The position numbers and the translations under genes were made by a program. 7,611 nucleotides of DNA from an uncultured Gemmatimonadaceae bacterium (lineage in GTDB: Bacteria; Gemmatimonadota; Gemmatimonadetes; Gemmatimonadales; Gemmatimonadaceae), in contig CATPBN010000193.1 in the NCBI GenBank assembly GCA_955652635.1, forward strand, positions 1 through 7,611. Direction: 5' to 3'. The notes beneath the pieces were generated by a model, which did not search any database, was not told where the DNA came from, and saw nothing but the letters and a program-made list of their open reading frames with translations. Of the stretch, positions 6,764-7,611 are shown piece after piece; position 1 is the stretch's first letter, and every line of letters begins with the position of its first letter.

Positions 6764-7075
6764 ATGCCGATGGATGAAAAACCGAGCCGGAACGAGGACG
6801 AGTACTTCGGGAAGAAGAATCTGGAGATCATCCACGAGATGCGGATGAAGCTCGATGCAGAGAGAAAGAGCAACGGTCGCAAAGCGCACCACAACAAGTG
6901 TCCTGGTTGCGGCGCCGACCTGAAAGAGCAGCGCGCAGAGCATGTGAAGATCGATGAATGCCCGGAGTGCGGCGGAATCTGGCTCGACAAGGGTGAGCTC
7001 GATCAGCTGCGACGCGTCAATCGCGCCCGGGGGGCAACCGGGGGCGTGCTTACCTCACTATTCCGGCGCGGTTGA
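6764..7075 (+). CDS. Small zf-TFIIB-type zinc-ribbon protein
   Basis: A 103-residue soluble protein. Residues 1-44 are highly charged and probably helical (EDEYFGKKNLEIIHEMRMKL and following). Residues 45-83 form a zinc ribbon: CPGC (Cys46, Cys49), then CPECGGIWLDKGELDQL with Cys66 and Cys69. The CPxCGGIWLDxGEL signature is characteristic of the bacterial zf-TFIIB family. The tail (84-103) is basic, with RRVNRARG and FRRG. Four cysteines suit binding of one zinc ion. Despite the family name, bacterial members have no established transcription-factor role, and none is assumed here. It is 58 nt downstream of the ligase-like gene with its own TATAAT and a strong GGAG, so it probably has independent expression. 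It converges with the PAP2 remnant. Family and start are secure; function unknown. Confidence 0.9.
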   Translation: MPMDEKPSRNEDEYFGKKNLEIIHEMRMKLDAERKSNGRKAHHNKCPGCGADLKEQRAEHVKIDECPECGGIWLDKGELDQLRRVNRARGATGGVLTSLFRRG

Positions 7076-7094
7076 GCAGAAGGTCACCGATGTG

Positions 7095-7611
7095 TTAGGC
7101 CCGGTGCGCTGTCACCGCCACCCGTGTAAGGCGAAGAAACCGGTGGCGACGGCGATTAGCTGCCCGATAAGAACGTCTCCGGGATAGTGCACGCCAAGGA
7201 AGACGCGCGACATACCTATGGCGCCCGCGAGCGCGACTAGTGGTAGCGCGAGCGAAGGATACGCGCTGGCATACACGAATGCGACTGACATCGCCGCGGT
7301 CGCGTGCCCCGATGGGAAAGAGAAGCGATCGGGCTCTGCTACGAGTGTGGTACACGCCACTCCACGCGACGGACGTGGGCGTCCTATCCCGCATGACGTA
7401 ATACAGGAGACCGTCGGCTTCACGGCTGTCGAACAGTGGAAGCAGGTTCGGGTGGTGAAGGTTCGCGGTCACCTCGATCTCCGCGAGGAACCGCTCGGCG
7501 CCGATGACCGCGCCGAGCTCGGGATCGAGGAGCTTCAGCGCGACCTTGCGGTGGTGCTTGATGTCGCGCGCGAGATAGACCGTCGCCATTCCTCCGGCGC
7601 CAATCTCACGC
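7095..7611 (-). CDS. Ser/Thr protein kinase N-lobe (5' end outside the window), broken by out-of-frame junction with PAP2 sequence
   Basis: The frame is open from the window edge. Residues counted from the first whole codon (7610): glycine-rich loop REIGAGGMATVYLARD (1-16), the VALKLL block with the ATP-binding lysine at 26, the helix C region ERFLAEIEVTANLHHPNLLPLF (39-60, Glu44 likely pairing with the lysine) and GLLYYVM (67-73), which is the hinge strand. Kinase similarity then stops at about 7392. The catalytic HRD loop, DFG and activation segment are missing, so this cannot be an active kinase as read. The remaining 98 or so residues to the TAA at 7095 are Arg-rich and are the off-frame reading of a PAP2 gene. 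The N-lobe resembles Gemmatimonadota PknB-like kinases, often anchored receptors. Whether truncation is real or an assembly join is discussed in the findings. The kinase identity is very secure. Confidence 0.85.
   Translation of the reverse strand, partial: REIGAGGMATVYLARDIKHHRKVALKLLDPELGAVIGAERFLAEIEVTANLHHPNLLPLFDSREADGLLYYVMRDRTPTSVAWSGVYHTRSRARSLLFPIGARDRGDVSRIRVCQRVSFARATTSRARGRHRYVARLPWRALSRRRSYRAANRRRHRFLRLTRVAVTAHRA
7112..7423 (-). pseudogene. PAP2 (type 2 phosphatidic acid phosphatase) C-terminal half, 5' part replaced by kinase sequence
   Basis: This frame, openable by a GTG at 7423, encodes the C-terminal part of a PAP2-superfamily membrane phosphatase. With residues counted from that GTG, the motifs are GRPRP (14-18, remainder of motif C1), PDRFSFPSGHATAA (31-44, motif C2 with His40) and SRVFLGVHYPGD (72-83, motif C3 with Arg73, His79 and Asp83), with hydrophobic helices at about 46-68 and 84-98. 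The family removes phosphate from lipid phosphates such as undecaprenyl pyrophosphate or phosphatidic acid. Motif C1 should be K-x6-RP, but the lysine position (residue 10) is Ser and lies in bases that code kinase in the other frame. True homology therefore begins near 7390. The upstream helices are absent, so a functional enzyme is unlikely from this reading. The gene ends at TGA 7112, convergent with the zf-TFIIB gene. Family identity is firm; intactness is not supported. Confidence 0.82.

Noticed and set aside
7019..7111. G-rich stretch and short inverted pairs near the end of the zf-TFIIB gene as a terminator
   Set aside because: Arms of about five bases with long loops and no T-run; no convincing hairpin.
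1..7611. Mobile element, CRISPR, tRNA or rRNA, or a defence island
   Set aside because: No transposase or integrase frame, no regularly spaced direct repeats with spacers, and no tRNA-like or rRNA-like segment was recognised.

Overview
The window reads as a GC-rich chromosomal fragment of a Gemmatimonadota bacterium, probably a metagenomic contig since genes are cut at both ends. The assignment rests on the kinase fragment at the right end: its glycine-rich loop GAGGMATVYLARD and the following KHHRKVALKLL and LHHPNLLPLF blocks match the style of the many Ser/Thr kinases typical of that phylum. Secreted lipoproteins, a DUF4097 protein and a zf-TFIIB protein are compatible with it. This is recognition from memory, not a search result.

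Layout, left to right. (1) The C-terminal end of an SDR-family oxidoreductase on + (2-226), closed by a perfect 28-nt palindrome (220-247) that also lies just past the stop of the convergent gene. (2) A two-gene minus-strand operon: a TPR lipoprotein (2337-1525) and a DUF3131 lipoprotein (1519-260), tightly spaced. (3) A divergent intergenic region (2338-2685). (4) A + strand lipoprotein with five Asp-box (BNR) repeats (2686-4164), followed by a clear intrinsic terminator (4192-4225). (5) A + strand pair 18 nt apart: a secreted DUF4097 protein with an NGG-repeat ladder (4303-5112) and a polytopic O-antigen ligase/polymerase-like protein (5131-6705). (6) A small zf-TFIIB-type zinc-ribbon protein (6764-7075) with its own TATAAT -10 and strong ribosome binding site. 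(7) On the minus strand from 7611, the N-lobe of a Ser/Thr kinase that runs, out of frame, into the C-terminal half of a PAP2 phosphatase, with the junction at about 7381-7394.

The common theme is the cell envelope. Three predicted lipoproteins, one exported repeat protein, one glycan ligase-like membrane protein and a lipid-phosphatase remnant sit together. DUF3131 is related by recollection to glycan-acting (alpha/alpha)6 barrels, and the Wzy_C family acts on lipid-linked glycans, so a surface-polysaccharide role is a reasonable but unproven inference. No mobile element, CRISPR array, tRNA or rRNA was seen. The strongest oddity is the kinase/PAP2 junction, which is either a genuine gene-destroying deletion or an assembly chimera. 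No clear new multi-gene system is demonstrated; the TPR/DUF3131 lipoprotein pair is the best candidate for an undescribed functional unit.
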